60,017 bases of DNA from an uncultured Dysgonomonas sp. (GCA_937995835.1 CALKIV010000092.1:1-60017); one strand, 5' to 3'; shown: positions 10,132-18,884, numbered from the stretch's first letter. Notes: a model not told the origin generated them from the letters alone. Numbers and translations: made by a program.

Positions 10132-10190
10132 TAATATTTAAATCTCAAAACTATTTAGCTTCTCAAGGTGTAAAGATATAAAATTATACA

Positions 10191-10212
10191 CATCTCCCCA
10201 CTTTTCCCCACT
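10191..10212 (-). promoter_or_regulatory. Probable MraZ-binding box (two TGGGN repeats, 5-base spacer)
   Basis: On the minus strand TGGGG (10210-10206), a five-base spacer AAAAG, and a second TGGGG (10200-10196) form a perfect 10-base-period direct repeat, 65-80 bases upstream of the mraZ start. This matches the TGGGN-N5-TGGGN arrangement described for MraZ. A possible -7 element TATCTTTA (10178-10171) lies 19 bases past the promoter-proximal side, so bound MraZ would cover the -33 region; that geometry is inference. Confidence 0.7.
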
Positions 10213-10377
10213 TTAAGTTTTCATTTATTTATTAACAACGCAATCTATTAGTATCTAGGCCATTTAAGAGCACAGCAACTCAGCCCAATATCACAGTGGT
10301 TTTCATTGATATTAGGCGAAAATATTATTTGGTAAGAATTTTCAATTTAATTGGTGAGTTTTTACCTCAGCAAGAAC

Positions 10378-11799
10378 TTAATGTCTCAAATTTTTGAAAA
10401 GTGTTCTGCACTCACGTGCATCATTTAGTGCGCTTAATAGTTTTTCTCGGTCAAAATACTCCGGATGTTCTGGCTCATAAAAAAGTCGGAAAAGCTCCAG
10501 CAAATCATCATCTCTAAAACCACTCAAAACTTCATTAAACTTTTCTTCATCATCAACCTCAAAATACAATAAAGCCAATCTCTGTCTCACTTCAACAGGG
10601 CTCGAATCGGCCTCCAACTGCTCGAGCGTGTATTCAATTGCCTGACCATAATCCTCTAGACTGATTGCAGTAACAGCAAGTTTATCCAGCACTTCTGTAT
10701 TATCCTTCTCCAATAAATAGGCTGCTCTATAATCTCTTTCGGCCGCTTCCTTATTGTTGGCATTAAATTTTATATCTCCCGAAAGGAGCAAAAGGTCTAC
10801 TTGATTGCCAAATTCCTTTAAGGCTATATCTACCAACAACAATGCTTGTTGATACTTGCCCATTTGATAAAACACAATAGCTTTCTTAATAAAGAAATCT
10901 TTCGTTTCTCCCTCATTCTCTTTATACTTATCTAGCATTTCTAAAGCTTCACTAAACAGCTCTAGGCTTGTATAACATTCACATAAAAGCAGATACAAAG
11001 CAGAATCATCAGGCTCTTTCTCCAGCAATTCTTTAAAAACCAAGATAGCCTCCAATGCCCTACCTGACAATGACAAACAATGCGCCTTGAGTTTCAATAT
11101 GCTTATATCTTCATCATTAATAGTCAAAGCAAAGTCAAAAGCATCTATCGCTTTTTCATACCCTTCGGATAAAGAATAAAGCTTTCCAAGATTGACCCAA
11201 GTCTCGTAATTATAGGCATCAATATCTAGTATTTTATTACACGTACGGATAGCATTTTCAAAATCTCCGATCATCTCATATGAATAGCCCAAATCAGACA
11301 AAGCATCGATATTCTCTGGATTCATCGCCAAACTTCTCTCGAAGAAAGTTATGGCAACCTCAAATTGATCGACTTCAGCATACAAAAAACCGATCTCCGA
11401 AAGCACTAGATAAAATTCCTCTCCTTTTTCATTCTCCTCAATCACTTGAGCCACTTTTTCAGCCTCCTCTAATTGTCCAAGCTCTAAAAGGCATTCCATT
11501 TTGACCATAAACATGTCAAAATCATAGCCGGAAGAAACTCCCTCTAGCAAATGCAAGGCTTCCTCGTATCTTTCTTCGTAAGCCAAAATTTTTGCCTTTT
11601 TTATCATCAGCACGTCGTTTTCGGGGTGTATCTTCAATGCTAAACGAATCACATCTTTAGCCGCATCAAGATCACCTTGCGCATCATAATACGTGGCAAG
11701 ATCGCTGAACTCATCCGCATCAAAATATATCGCCTTATCTTCTGACAATGCTTGTTCATATCTTTTGATCAAATCTAACATTTCTTCCTCTCTGGACAT
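10378..11799 (-). CDS. Tetratricopeptide repeat protein
   Basis: A 473-residue acidic protein built almost wholly of tandem TPR-like helix pairs. Repeats with the usual spacing are plain, e.g. NPENIDALSDLGYSYEMIGD and DAYNYETWVNLGKLYSLSEG near residues 160-215. No signal peptide or membrane segment is seen, so it is likely a cytoplasmic scaffold; partners cannot be read from the sequence. It follows the glnS terminator by about 25 bases and is probably transcribed separately. Specific function unknown. Confidence 0.85.
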   Translation of the reverse strand: MSREEEMLDLIKRYEQALSEDKAIYFDADEFSDLATYYDAQGDLDAAKDVIRLALKIHPENDVLMIKKAKILAYEERYEEALHLLEGVSSGYDFDMFMVKMECLLELGQLEEAEKVAQVIEENEKGEEFYLVLSEIGFLYAEVDQFEVAITFFERSLAMNPENIDALSDLGYSYEMIGDFENAIRTCNKILDIDAYNYETWVNLGKLYSLSEGYEKAIDAFDFALTINDEDISILKLKAHCLSLSGRALEAILVFKELLEKEPDDSALYLLLCECYTSLELFSEALEMLDKYKENEGETKDFFIKKAIVFYQMGKYQQALLLVDIALKEFGNQVDLLLLSGDIKFNANNKEAAERDYRAAYLLEKDNTEVLDKLAVTAISLEDYGQAIEYTLEQLEADSSPVEVRQRLALLYFEVDDEEKFNEVLSGFRDDDLLELFRLFYEPEHPEYFDREKLLSALNDARECRTLFKNLRH

Positions 11800-11823
11800 A
11801 AGTCGTGCTTATCTTATATAGAT

Positions 11824-11868
11824 GATAAAAAGTTGCCACGACATTTTCCTATCGTAGCAACTTTTATA
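11824..11868 (-). terminator. Intrinsic terminator after glnS
   Basis: Nine-base arms AAAAGTTGC (11828-11836) and GCAACTTTT (11857-11865) extended inward by ACGA/TCGT after one mismatch. On the minus strand the stem is followed by TTTTTAT, fitting the end of the glnS transcript. Confidence 0.8.
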
Positions 11869-11884
11869 ATATTCTTTAATCTGC

Positions 11885-13582
11885 TTAATTTTTGCCTTTC
11901 TCTTTAGCCCATGAATCTTTCAGAGCTATTGTTCTGTTGAACACTACATGATCGGCACTAGAATCTTTGTCTAAGCAAAAATAACCTGTTCTTTGAAACT
12001 GGAATCGATCTTCAAGAGTGGCATCTTTTGCAAAAGACTCCACCTTACAGCCTTGAAGCACCTTTAACGAATCAGGATTCATTAGCTCTCTAAAGTCTCT
12101 AGTATCCTCTGCCGGATTTTCCACTGAGAACAAACGGTCATATAGACGCACTTCTGCATCAAAACAATCGTCAGAAGACACCCAATGAATTGTCCCTTTC
12201 ACCTTGCGCGCACTACCCGGTAGGCCGCTACGTGTTTCAGGGTCATATTCGGCATGAATCTCTAACAGGTTGCCAGCTTCGTCATATTTTGCTCCTGTAC
12301 ATTTAATAATATAGGCACAACGTAAGCGCACTTCAGCTCCCGGAGTCAAACGGAAATATTTCTTAGGAGCATCCTCCATATAGTCGCTACGCTCCACATA
12401 GAGCTCGCGAGAAAATTTCATTTTATGCACACCTGCATTTTCATCCTCTGGATTATTGTGACTCTCCACCTCCTCCACTTGACCTTCAGTATAGTTGGTA
12501 ATAATCAATTTAACCGGATCAAGCACAGCCGAAACACGTGTAGCCACCTTATTAAGATCTTCACGAACGGCAAATTCTAGCAAGCTAATATCATTTAATC
12601 CATCATATTTGGTATAACCAATTCTGTCGATGAAGTTATGCACTGCACTTGGAGTATATCCCCTTCTACGGAAACCAACGATAGTAGGCATACGTGGATC
12701 ATCCCATCCACTCACCAATTTCTCTTGCACCAGTTGCAACAATTTTCTCTTGCTCATCACGGTGTAAGTCAAATTCAATCGATTGAACTCATATTGACGA
12801 GGACGATAGTCGTTTGTTTTCAACTGATCAATAAACCAGTCGTATAACGGACGGTGTGGAATGAATTCAAGGGTACAGATAGAATGAGTAACCCCTTCAA
12901 AGTAGTCGCATTGTCCGTGCGCAAAATCGTACATAGGATAAGCATGCCATTCATTACCGGTACGGTGATGTGGATGCTTGATAATCCTATAAATAATAGG
13001 GTCACGGAAATGCATATTTGAGTTCGCCATATCTATTTTAGCTCTCAACACCATGCTTCCTTCTTCCAGTTCTCCACTATTCATTTTATTGAACAGCTCT
13101 AAGTTTTCCTCCATTGGGCGATCACGAAAAGGGCTATTGGTCCCGGCTTGTGTAGGCGTACCCTTTTGCGTTGCTATTTGCTCTGCAGATTGTTCATCAA
13201 TATAAGCTTTGCCTTCTTTGATTAGTTGAACAGCAAAGTCCCATAGTTGGTGAAAATAATCTGAGGCGTAATATACGTTTTCCCATTCGTATCCTAACCA
13301 TTTGATGTCATCCATAATGGCGTCTACATACTCCACATCCTCCTTTACAGGGTTGGTGTCATCAAAACGCAGATTACAGATTCCGTTATAATCTTTAGCG
13401 ATGCCAAAGTCGATACAAATAGCTTTAGCATGTCCGATATGCAAATATCCATTAGGCTCTGGCGGGAAACGTGTTTGCACACGTCCATCGTGTAGGCCTT
13501 CAGCTAAATCTTTTTCTACTATTTGTTCTATAAAGTTTAAACTCTTTTTTGGCTCTTCTATATTGTTTTCTTTCGTTGACAT
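11885..13582 (-). CDS. glnS: Glutaminyl-tRNA synthetase
   Basis: Class I aminoacyl-tRNA synthetase charging tRNA-Gln. The HIGH signature occurs in PPEPNGYLHIGHAKA at about residues 41-55, and the KMSKS loop appears as VMSKRKL near 275. The C-terminal two-barrel anticodon-binding region (about 345-560) is complete, and 565 residues is normal for bacterial GlnRS. Having GlnRS suggests direct charging of tRNA-Gln rather than the GatCAB route. GlnRS is favoured over GluRS by length and by the RRGYTPSAVHNF and beta-barrel regions. Confidence 0.96.
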   Translation of the reverse strand: MSTKENNIEEPKKSLNFIEQIVEKDLAEGLHDGRVQTRFPPEPNGYLHIGHAKAICIDFGIAKDYNGICNLRFDDTNPVKEDVEYVDAIMDDIKWLGYEWENVYYASDYFHQLWDFAVQLIKEGKAYIDEQSAEQIATQKGTPTQAGTNSPFRDRPMEENLELFNKMNSGELEEGSMVLRAKIDMANSNMHFRDPIIYRIIKHPHHRTGNEWHAYPMYDFAHGQCDYFEGVTHSICTLEFIPHRPLYDWFIDQLKTNDYRPRQYEFNRLNLTYTVMSKRKLLQLVQEKLVSGWDDPRMPTIVGFRRRGYTPSAVHNFIDRIGYTKYDGLNDISLLEFAVREDLNKVATRVSAVLDPVKLIITNYTEGQVEEVESHNNPEDENAGVHKMKFSRELYVERSDYMEDAPKKYFRLTPGAEVRLRCAYIIKCTGAKYDEAGNLLEIHAEYDPETRSGLPGSARKVKGTIHWVSSDDCFDAEVRLYDRLFSVENPAEDTRDFRELMNPDSLKVLQGCKVESFAKDATLEDRFQFQRTGYFCLDKDSSADHVVFNRTIALKDSWAKEKGKN

Positions 13583-13885
13583 TGTTTTCTATTATTCGAT
13601 TAATCCGTTATTATTTCCTTACACTCACAATTGTTTATCTCTGCTGGACACTCTGTCGTATGTGTCGCACATAGAGAGCAGTCTTGCAAAAAGCCCTTAA
13701 ACAAAACATAAAGGAGTTGATCCATTCAGATTTAATCATAATAACTCTTTCTCTTGATTGATTTTTTATTCTTGACGTATTTTAAATAAAGTACAAATTT
13801 AGACAAAAATCAACGATCTTGACCTATCAAGTGATAAAATATCAAGTTCATACCTATTTCTCCACTCACCTAGCCTCTAGATAAA
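13583..13885. other. Gene-poor 303-base interval between glnS and the small ORF at 13886
   Basis: Holds the candidate Cys-rich ORF (13600-13725) and, on the minus strand, the possible -7 element TAAATTTG at 13801-13794. The rest is AT-rich with no terminator-like hairpin or RNA gene that I can support. Confidence 0.5.
13600..13725 (-). CDS. Candidate 41-residue cysteine-rich small ORF upstream of glnS
   Basis: An ATG-initiated ORF ends 17 bases before the glnS start. The predicted peptide begins with a hydrophobic stretch (LLYVLFKGF) and then has five cysteines in DCSLC, ECP and NCEC. A TAAATTTG -7-like element sits 69 bases upstream (13794-13801). The paired-cysteine layout suggests metal binding or disulphides, but no family was recognised, and chance cannot be excluded for so short a frame. 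Confidence 0.35.
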   Translation of the reverse strand: MDQLLYVLFKGFLQDCSLCATHTTECPAEINNCECKEIITD

Positions 13886-14068
13886 TTACTTATACTCTTC
13901 ATACAATTCGGCAAAGCGCTTAGAAATCTCAGACTCTATACGCTGGGTGGCAGCAGTAAACTCCTCTTCGCTCAACGAATCAATGCCATTGATCAAATCC
14001 TCTACCTGCAAACGCAGTTTTACAATCTGAGGATCATTATTTATTTTGTCTGCCGTCGCTCTATTCAT
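13886..14068 (-). CDS. Small hypothetical protein, 60 residues
   Basis: Predicted soluble, largely helical and charged (ITxxIESEISKRFAELYEEYK-type C-terminus), no cysteines and no membrane segment. The frame is followed by a normal stop and its amino-acid composition is protein-like, with a clear 171-base intergenic region before galE on the other strand. I do not recognise a family. It could be co-transcribed with the glnS region. Confidence 0.6.
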   Translation of the reverse strand: MNRATADKINNDPQIVKLRLQVEDLINGIDSLSEEEFTAATQRIESEISKRFAELYEEYK

Positions 14069-14239
14069 TTTTCTGTTTTTTATGATGCGTAAAGGTAAGT
14101 ATTTTGCAATAGCATTAGAAGAAAAGTTTGCAACAAAAAGAACTTTATAAAAAATGCAAAATCCACATCTTATCTAATTTCTACAAGCCTAATCTCAGCA
14201 TATTTTTATATATTTACTGATTAATACCAATAACTACTC

Positions 14240-15280
14240 ATGACAATGAAAGGAAAAATATTAGTGACTGGTGGCACAGGCTATATTGGCTCGCACACAG
14301 TCGTAGAATTACAAAATGCAGGATATTCTGTGGTAGTCATCGACGATCTTTCCAACTCCTCTGCTGACGCTATAGACGGCATAGAAAAGATTACAGGTAC
14401 TCGCCCATTTTTTGAAAAACTAGATTGCAACGACCTCGAAGGACTTCGAAATCTATTCACAAAGCACACTAACATCCAAGGAATTATACACTTTGCAGCA
14501 AGCAAAGCTGTTGGAGAATCGGTTCAAAAGCCTCTACTATATTATAAAAACAATCTTGTGTCGTTGATGAACCTTCTGGAACTGATGCCGGAATTTCACA
14601 TCCCCAATATCGTGTTCTCTTCATCGTGCACGGTGTACGGTGAACCGGACAACAACCCCATTGACGAAACTGCGCCTATCAAACCTGCAGAATCGCCTTA
14701 CGGAAACACAAAACAAATTAATGAAGAAATCATTCAAGATGTAGTTAAATCTGGTGCTCCTATAAAAAGTATCATTCTTCGCTACTTTAACCCGATCGGG
14801 GCACACCCATCGGCTGAAATAGGAGAACTTCCGTATGGAGTGCCTCAAAACTTACTTCCATACATCACCCAAACAGCTATTGGAGTGAGAGAACAGTTGA
14901 GCGTTTTCGGAGATGACTACAACACGCCTGATGGCTCTTGCATCCGCGACTTCATCAACGTAGTAGACCTGGCAAAGGCTCACGTAGTGGCGCTAGACAG
15001 AATGATTGCGAATAAGTCGGCTGACAAAGTAGAGATATTTAACCTTGGAACAGGCAATGGAGTTTCTGTACTTGAACTGATCAAAGTTTTTGAAAAAATA
15101 TCCGGCTTGAAGCTGAATTATAAAATTGTGGGCAGAAGAGTCGGTGACATCGAGAAGATCTGGGCAGAACCTAGCAAAGCCAACAACGTGCTAGGATGGA
15201 CGGCTAAAGAGACCATCGAAGACACCATGGCTTCGGCTTGGAAATGGCAACAAAAATTGAGAGAGAAAGGAATTATGTAA
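14240..15280 (+). CDS. galE: GalE, UDP-glucose 4-epimerase
   Basis: Interconverts UDP-glucose and UDP-galactose for surface polysaccharide synthesis. It is an extended short-chain dehydrogenase of 346 residues: NAD-binding GGTGYIGSH at about 11-19, catalytic serine in FSSSCTVYG near 125, and the YxxxK pair in SPYGNTK near 155. RYFNPIGAHPS and GTGNGVSV are typical of bacterial GalE. A second in-frame ATG at 14246 could be the start. Transcription is away from the small ORF at 13886 and meets the lipoprotein gene head-on. Confidence 0.95.
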   Translation: MTMKGKILVTGGTGYIGSHTVVELQNAGYSVVVIDDLSNSSADAIDGIEKITGTRPFFEKLDCNDLEGLRNLFTKHTNIQGIIHFAASKAVGESVQKPLLYYKNNLVSLMNLLELMPEFHIPNIVFSSSCTVYGEPDNNPIDETAPIKPAESPYGNTKQINEEIIQDVVKSGAPIKSIILRYFNPIGAHPSAEIGELPYGVPQNLLPYITQTAIGVREQLSVFGDDYNTPDGSCIRDFINVVDLAKAHVVALDRMIANKSADKVEIFNLGTGNGVSVLELIKVFEKISGLKLNYKIVGRRVGDIEKIWAEPSKANNVLGWTAKETIEDTMASAWKWQQKLREKGIM

Positions 15281-15307
15281 ATTTAATTCTTGAATTATAA
15301 AAAATAT

Positions 15308-15352
15308 AAGCAACTCACTCTTCCACTATCGGAACGGTGAGTTGTTTATTAT
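15308..15352. terminator. Bidirectional terminator between galE and the lipoprotein gene
   Basis: Arms CAACTCAC (15311-15318) and GTGAGTTG (15337-15344) form an eight-base stem with an 18-base loop. It is followed by TTTATTATT on the plus strand and by CTTATATTTTTT on the minus strand. The stem overlaps the last codons of the minus-strand gene. Confidence 0.65.
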
Positions 15353-16142
15353 TATCCAAGTAGAAATTTTTCATAGTCGCTTCTTCTTTCTTGGCGTTAT
15401 AACTTTCGAATAATAAAATTTGATCTGAAAACTCGGAAGCTTTTTTCACCGACTCTCTCAGCTGCTTAGACAATATGTAGCTCGTGGTGTTTTGCCCTTT
15501 CAGTTGTATCTTGATGTTTGAGTTTACATGCTCTGCAATAAAACGAATTACGTTATTTTCGGCATCACCCATAAACTTTATGATCTCATACGACTTTCCC
15601 AAATTAGTAAAACGATGCACTAACCCATCTGCTTCCACTGTTAAGGTTTCAGCAACAAATTCACCGGAGGAGGCTACCATCTGATTGTGCTTTTGCCCAC
15701 CAATATAAATACTCTCCAAATAAATCTGCCCATCCTCTTCTACTCCCACACGAAGCGTGGTTTGAGAAAGCACTCCATTTGCCATATTTTTAGGAATGAA
15801 AACACCTACCTCTTGATATTTTTCATCTTTCTGAAAAACAAAATCATTCTTAAGTTTATCTATGATGGCAAGTTGCTCTGCCAAACGAGTATCCATATCA
15901 GCAATGATAAAATCATTTTCAGCTTTTCTGATAGAGTCTAAAAGCAACATGCCGGCTTTGCGCTGTTCAAAAGATTTAGGATATTGCTTCTTCAAGCTAT
16001 CGAGCTCTGCTTTTGCTTTGTCAAACTCTTGACTAGCTAGATACCTTCTTGAATTTTCTAATCGTTGGATTGCCCCCGAATGATCCGTAGAACAAGAGGC
16101 TATAAAAGCAATTATTGCAAAATATAGATAGAATCGTTTCAT
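15315..16142 (-). CDS. Predicted lipoprotein of unknown function
   Basis: A 275-residue protein with a lipoprotein signal: KRFYLYF, a hydrophobic core and lipobox IASC with Cys near residue 17, so likely periplasmic and membrane-anchored. Residues 25-95 are helical with coiled-coil character (RRYLASQEFDKAKAELDSLKK), resembling a single TPR-like hairpin; the rest looks beta-rich. No known domain recognised. It stands alone, convergent with galE. Confidence 0.75.
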   Translation of the reverse strand: MKRFYLYFAIIAFIASCSTDHSGAIQRLENSRRYLASQEFDKAKAELDSLKKQYPKSFEQRKAGMLLLDSIRKAENDFIIADMDTRLAEQLAIIDKLKNDFVFQKDEKYQEVGVFIPKNMANGVLSQTTLRVGVEEDGQIYLESIYIGGQKHNQMVASSGEFVAETLTVEADGLVHRFTNLGKSYEIIKFMGDAENNVIRFIAEHVNSNIKIQLKGQNTTSYILSKQLRESVKKASEFSDQILLFESYNAKKEEATMKNFYLDNNKQLTVPIVEE

Positions 16143-16202
16143 CGTTAAAAGCTATTTATTGTTTTATCGAATGCCAAATTACAAAATAAAATTTACTTAG
16201 AC

Positions 16203-16210
16203 TATCTTTG
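16203..16210 (+). promoter_or_regulatory. -7 element TATCTTTG for the CCA-adding enzyme gene
   Basis: Exact TAnnTTTG match 24 bases before the ATG at 16234; no clear -33 TTTG at the right spacing. It implies a very short leader. Confidence 0.5.
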
Positions 16211-16233
16211 CAGATCTATAAGACTGAAGAAAC

Positions 16234-17661
16234 ATGATAGATAAAGAAATCCTCATAGAAAAATTTTCTACCGATATATTCAAGCTCATCACTCGCACGG
16301 CTGATGCTCTTTCATTAGAGTGCTATGCTATTGGAGGCTATGTGCGCGACATCTTTCTATACCGTCCTTCCAATGACATCGACATTGTAACCGTGGGCAG
16401 TGGCATCAAACTAGCTCAAGCCGTGGCAAAAGAGCTAGGCAAGGGGGCTTACCTCAGTGTATTCAAAAACTTTGGAACAGCTCAGGTAAAATACAAAGAT
16501 TATGAAATAGAGTTTGTGGGAGCAAGAAAAGAATCGTACCAAAGAGATTCGCGCAAACCGATTGTAGAAGATGGCACACTGCAAGACGACCAAAACAGAA
16601 GAGACTTCACTATCAATGCGCTTGCCGTATGCCTCAATCAAGACAGATTGGGAGAGCTGCTCGACCCTTTTGGAGGATTGCAAGACATGCAAGACCTAAC
16701 CATCCGAACACCTCTCGATCCCGATATCACATTCAGCGATGATCCGTTGCGCATGATGCGAGGAATTCGTTTTTCGTCACAACTGGCTTTTGATATCGAA
16801 GATGAAACCTTCGATGCCATCACCAGAAACGCTAAACGCATAGAGATCATCTCTAAGGAACGAGTGATTGATGAATTGAATAAGATTGTTTTATCTCCAA
16901 AACCTTCATTAGGATTTATACAATTGGACAAAACGGGTTTACTGAATCTTATTTTTCCAGAATTGGTTGCCCTAAAAGGTGCTGAAACGAAAGATGGTGT
17001 CGGCCACAAAGATAATTTTTATCACACACTTGCCGTTTTAGACAACATAGCTCTAAAGACAGATAATCTCTGGTTACGATGGGCTGCTATTTTTCACGAC
17101 ATTGCCAAACCAGCGACCAAGCGATGGGATAATAAATATGGTTGGACATTCCACAATCACAACTTCATTGGCGAGAAAATGCTCCCTAAGATATTTAGAG
17201 AGATGAAACTCCCCCTGAATGAGAAAATGAAATATGTGCAAAAGCTTGTCTTGTTGCACATGCGCCCTCAGGTTTTGGTAGATGAAGATATTACAGATTC
17301 AGCCGTTAGACGTCTTTTGTTTGAAGCTGGCGACGATGTAGATGATCTGATGACACTTTGCGAGGCAGACATCACCTCCAAAAATCCTAAGAAGGTGCAA
17401 CGTTATTTGAACAACTTCAAGATCGTTCGTCAAAAATTAAAAGAGATAGAAGAAAAGGATCAGGTAAGAAATTTTCAACCACCGATTGATGGTGCAGAAA
17501 TTATGGAAATATTTGGTTTGCCTCCCTCTGCAGAAGTGGGCAGACTGAAATCCTCGATAAAAGATGCTATCTTAGATGGCGTAATTCCTAACGAATATGA
17601 TGCCGCTTATCAGTATTTGTTAGAGAAGGCAAAAAGCATAGGGCTGGAGATTAAAAAGTAA
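16234..17661 (+). CDS. cca: CCA-adding tRNA nucleotidyltransferase with HD domain
   Basis: Builds or repairs the 3' CCA end of tRNAs. The N-terminal class II nucleotidyltransferase head has GGYVRDIFL and the metal-binding DIDI at about residues 33-50, RRDFTINAL near 127 and the RMMRGIRFS motif near 170. The C-terminal HD domain has HDIAKPATKR near 288 and a further HMRPQ. At 475 residues it matches the long Bacteroidetes form. A poly(A) polymerase role is possible for the same fold, but there is only one such gene here. folA follows 20 bases later. Confidence 0.93.
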   Translation: MIDKEILIEKFSTDIFKLITRTADALSLECYAIGGYVRDIFLYRPSNDIDIVTVGSGIKLAQAVAKELGKGAYLSVFKNFGTAQVKYKDYEIEFVGARKESYQRDSRKPIVEDGTLQDDQNRRDFTINALAVCLNQDRLGELLDPFGGLQDMQDLTIRTPLDPDITFSDDPLRMMRGIRFSSQLAFDIEDETFDAITRNAKRIEIISKERVIDELNKIVLSPKPSLGFIQLDKTGLLNLIFPELVALKGAETKDGVGHKDNFYHTLAVLDNIALKTDNLWLRWAAIFHDIAKPATKRWDNKYGWTFHNHNFIGEKMLPKIFREMKLPLNEKMKYVQKLVLLHMRPQVLVDEDITDSAVRRLLFEAGDDVDDLMTLCEADITSKNPKKVQRYLNNFKIVRQKLKEIEEKDQVRNFQPPIDGAEIMEIFGLPPSAEVGRLKSSIKDAILDGVIPNEYDAAYQYLLEKAKSIGLEIKK

Positions 17662-17681
17662 AACGTAAAGCAATAATAAAT

Positions 17682-18176
17682 ATGGCAATACTTTCATTAA
17701 TAGTAGCAATAGATCAAAACAATGCAATAGGCAAAGGAAACAAGATGCTGACTCACCTTCCTGATGACTTGAAGTATTTTCAAAAGGTGACATCCGGACA
17801 CTCTGTTATCATGGGTAGAAAAACGTTCGATTCCTTACCCAAAGGTGCCTTACCCAACAGACGAAACATTGTGATCTCTAGGGATACGGATCTAGAGATA
17901 GAAGGATGTGAAGTAGTCAACAGCATCGACGAAGCCATCGCCATCACCATGAGCGAAGATGAAGTATTTATTATGGGTGGAGGAATTATCTACAAAGAAA
18001 CAATTGACTGGGCTGACCAACTATATATCACTCATATTCAACATGCCTTCGAGGAAGCTGAAGTTTATTTTCCTAAGTTCGATAAAGAAGACTGGAAAGA
18101 AGTGTGGCGAGAAGATCACCAAGCAGATGAGAAGCATAAATATGCTTTTAGTTTTGTAAAGTATGAGAAATTTTAA
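17682..18176 (+). CDS. folA: Dihydrofolate reductase
   Basis: Reduces dihydrofolate to tetrahydrofolate with NADPH. The 164 residues show the substrate and NADPH motifs AIGKGNKMLTHLPDDLKYF (about 16-34), MGRKTFDSLP near 45, and the glycine pair IMGGGIIY near 105, with the acidic residue (D27 type) in LPDDLK. Likely co-transcribed with cca. Confidence 0.95.
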   Translation: MAILSLIVAIDQNNAIGKGNKMLTHLPDDLKYFQKVTSGHSVIMGRKTFDSLPKGALPNRRNIVISRDTDLEIEGCEVVNSIDEAIAITMSEDEVFIMGGGIIYKETIDWADQLYITHIQHAFEEAEVYFPKFDKEDWKEVWREDHQADEKHKYAFSFVKYEKF

Positions 18177-18186
18177 GCTTATAAAC

Positions 18187-18217
18187 TTGTTATTCTGAAA
18201 CAAACACACTACATTTG
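18187..18217 (+). promoter_or_regulatory. Promoter of rpmH (TTG-N20-TACATTTG)
   Basis: A TTG at 18187-18189 and an exact TAnnTTTG element at 18210-18217 are separated by 20 bases, giving transcription start near 18224 and a leader of about 40 bases before rpmH. Confidence 0.6.
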
Positions 18218-18262
18218 CAACCCAAAATAGATTGAGAATAATAACAAAATACATATAAAGAG

Positions 18263-18427
18263 ATGAAAAGAACATTTCAACCATCAAACAGAAAGAGAAA
18301 AAACAAACACGGTTTCCGTTCAAGAATGGCTACAGCTAATGGACGTAGAGTGTTAGCATCTCGCAGAGCTAAAGGTAGAGCTAAATTATCTATCTCTGAC
18401 GAGTACGGAAAATACGGATTGAGATAA
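18263..18427 (+). CDS. rpmH: Ribosomal protein L34
   Basis: A 54-residue, very basic protein beginning MKRTFQPSNRKRKNKHGF with the conserved GFRSRMAT and GRRVLASRRAKGR stretches; unmistakable L34 apart from a slightly long C-terminal tail (SISDEYGKYGLR). Its own promoter lies upstream and a clear terminator follows. Unlike in many bacteria it is not next to rnpA or dnaA in this window. Confidence 0.97.
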   Translation: MKRTFQPSNRKRKNKHGFRSRMATANGRRVLASRRAKGRAKLSISDEYGKYGLR

Positions 18428-18446
18428 TCATCCTTTTTCAGAAAAA

Positions 18447-18485
18447 TAAAAAGAGACTGTTTCTAAATGAGACAGTCTTTTTTGT
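18447..18485 (+). terminator. Intrinsic terminator after rpmH
   Basis: Arms AGACTGT (18454-18460) and ACAGTCT (18472-18478), extended by flanking A/T pairs, followed directly by a run of T (18478-18483). Confidence 0.9.
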
Positions 18486-18842
18486 ATTAAGTCTACTTAC
18501 TTAAAAGCATATTTCAAATCCTTACGTAAAGATATCCCAACAGACCCTAAAGGGAAACATTTACACCTGTGCTTCCGGCCTACCTCTTTACCCCTGAGCG
18601 TCAATTCACGCCTCGCCCCTTATCCTCTATGATTTTATCTATCTTCCTCAAAAAGACCTCTAAAACACTCCAAAGAGAGCTTCTCAATCACCTTCCAAAC
18701 TTCACCTTCTCCGTCTAGGAACCCCTCTTATTTCCGTCTCTTTTTAGGACTTCTACTTTACATCTGAATTTTCATAATAGGAAGGGATAATTTGAATGAT
18801 TAATAGAATCAGGAAATGCATTACACTCAACATAATGGAAAC
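18486..18842. other. Unexplained strand-biased interval between rpmH and the 16S terminator
   Basis: About 350 bases between two terminators with no recognised gene. The plus strand is strikingly pyrimidine-rich (minus purine-rich) and richer in G+C around 18540-18620 than other intergenic DNA here. Small inverted repeats include CCCTAAAGGG near 18546 and GAG-CGT/ACG-C-CTC near 18595. Short open stretches on the minus strand carry stops and no convincing start. It is not tRNA, 5S, 23S or a recognisable SRP RNA. Confidence 0.5.
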
Positions 18843-18884
18843 AAAAAAGGTTTGAAAATCAATCGACTTTCAAACCTTTTCTTT
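18843..18884 (-). terminator. Strong terminator downstream of 16S rRNA
   Basis: Arms AAAAGGTTTGAAA (18845-18857) and TTTCAAACCTTTT (18868-18880) give a 13-base stem; on the minus strand it is followed by more T residues. It lies about 90-130 bases past the 16S 3' end and would stop the transcript before any 23S gene. Confidence 0.9.

Noticed and set aside
10146..10153. TAGTTTTG, an exact TAnnTTTG match, as the dcw operon promoter
   Set aside because: It would start transcription only about eight bases before the mraZ ATG, too short a leader, and no -33 element matches. The weaker TATCTTTA at 10171-10178 fits better.
10276..10330. Inverted repeat AATATCA/TGATATT as a terminator of the TPR gene
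   Set aside because: Only seven A/T-rich pairs, a long loop, and no T run on the minus strand.
18021..18323. 100-codon ORF on the minus strand over folA and rpmH
   Set aside because: It is antisense to two certain genes and has no family features.
18486..18842. Signal recognition particle RNA, suggested by GGCCGGAAGCACAGG on the minus strand
   Set aside because: The conserved GGTCAGG and GCAG partners of the SRP apical loop are missing and no long flanking helix forms.
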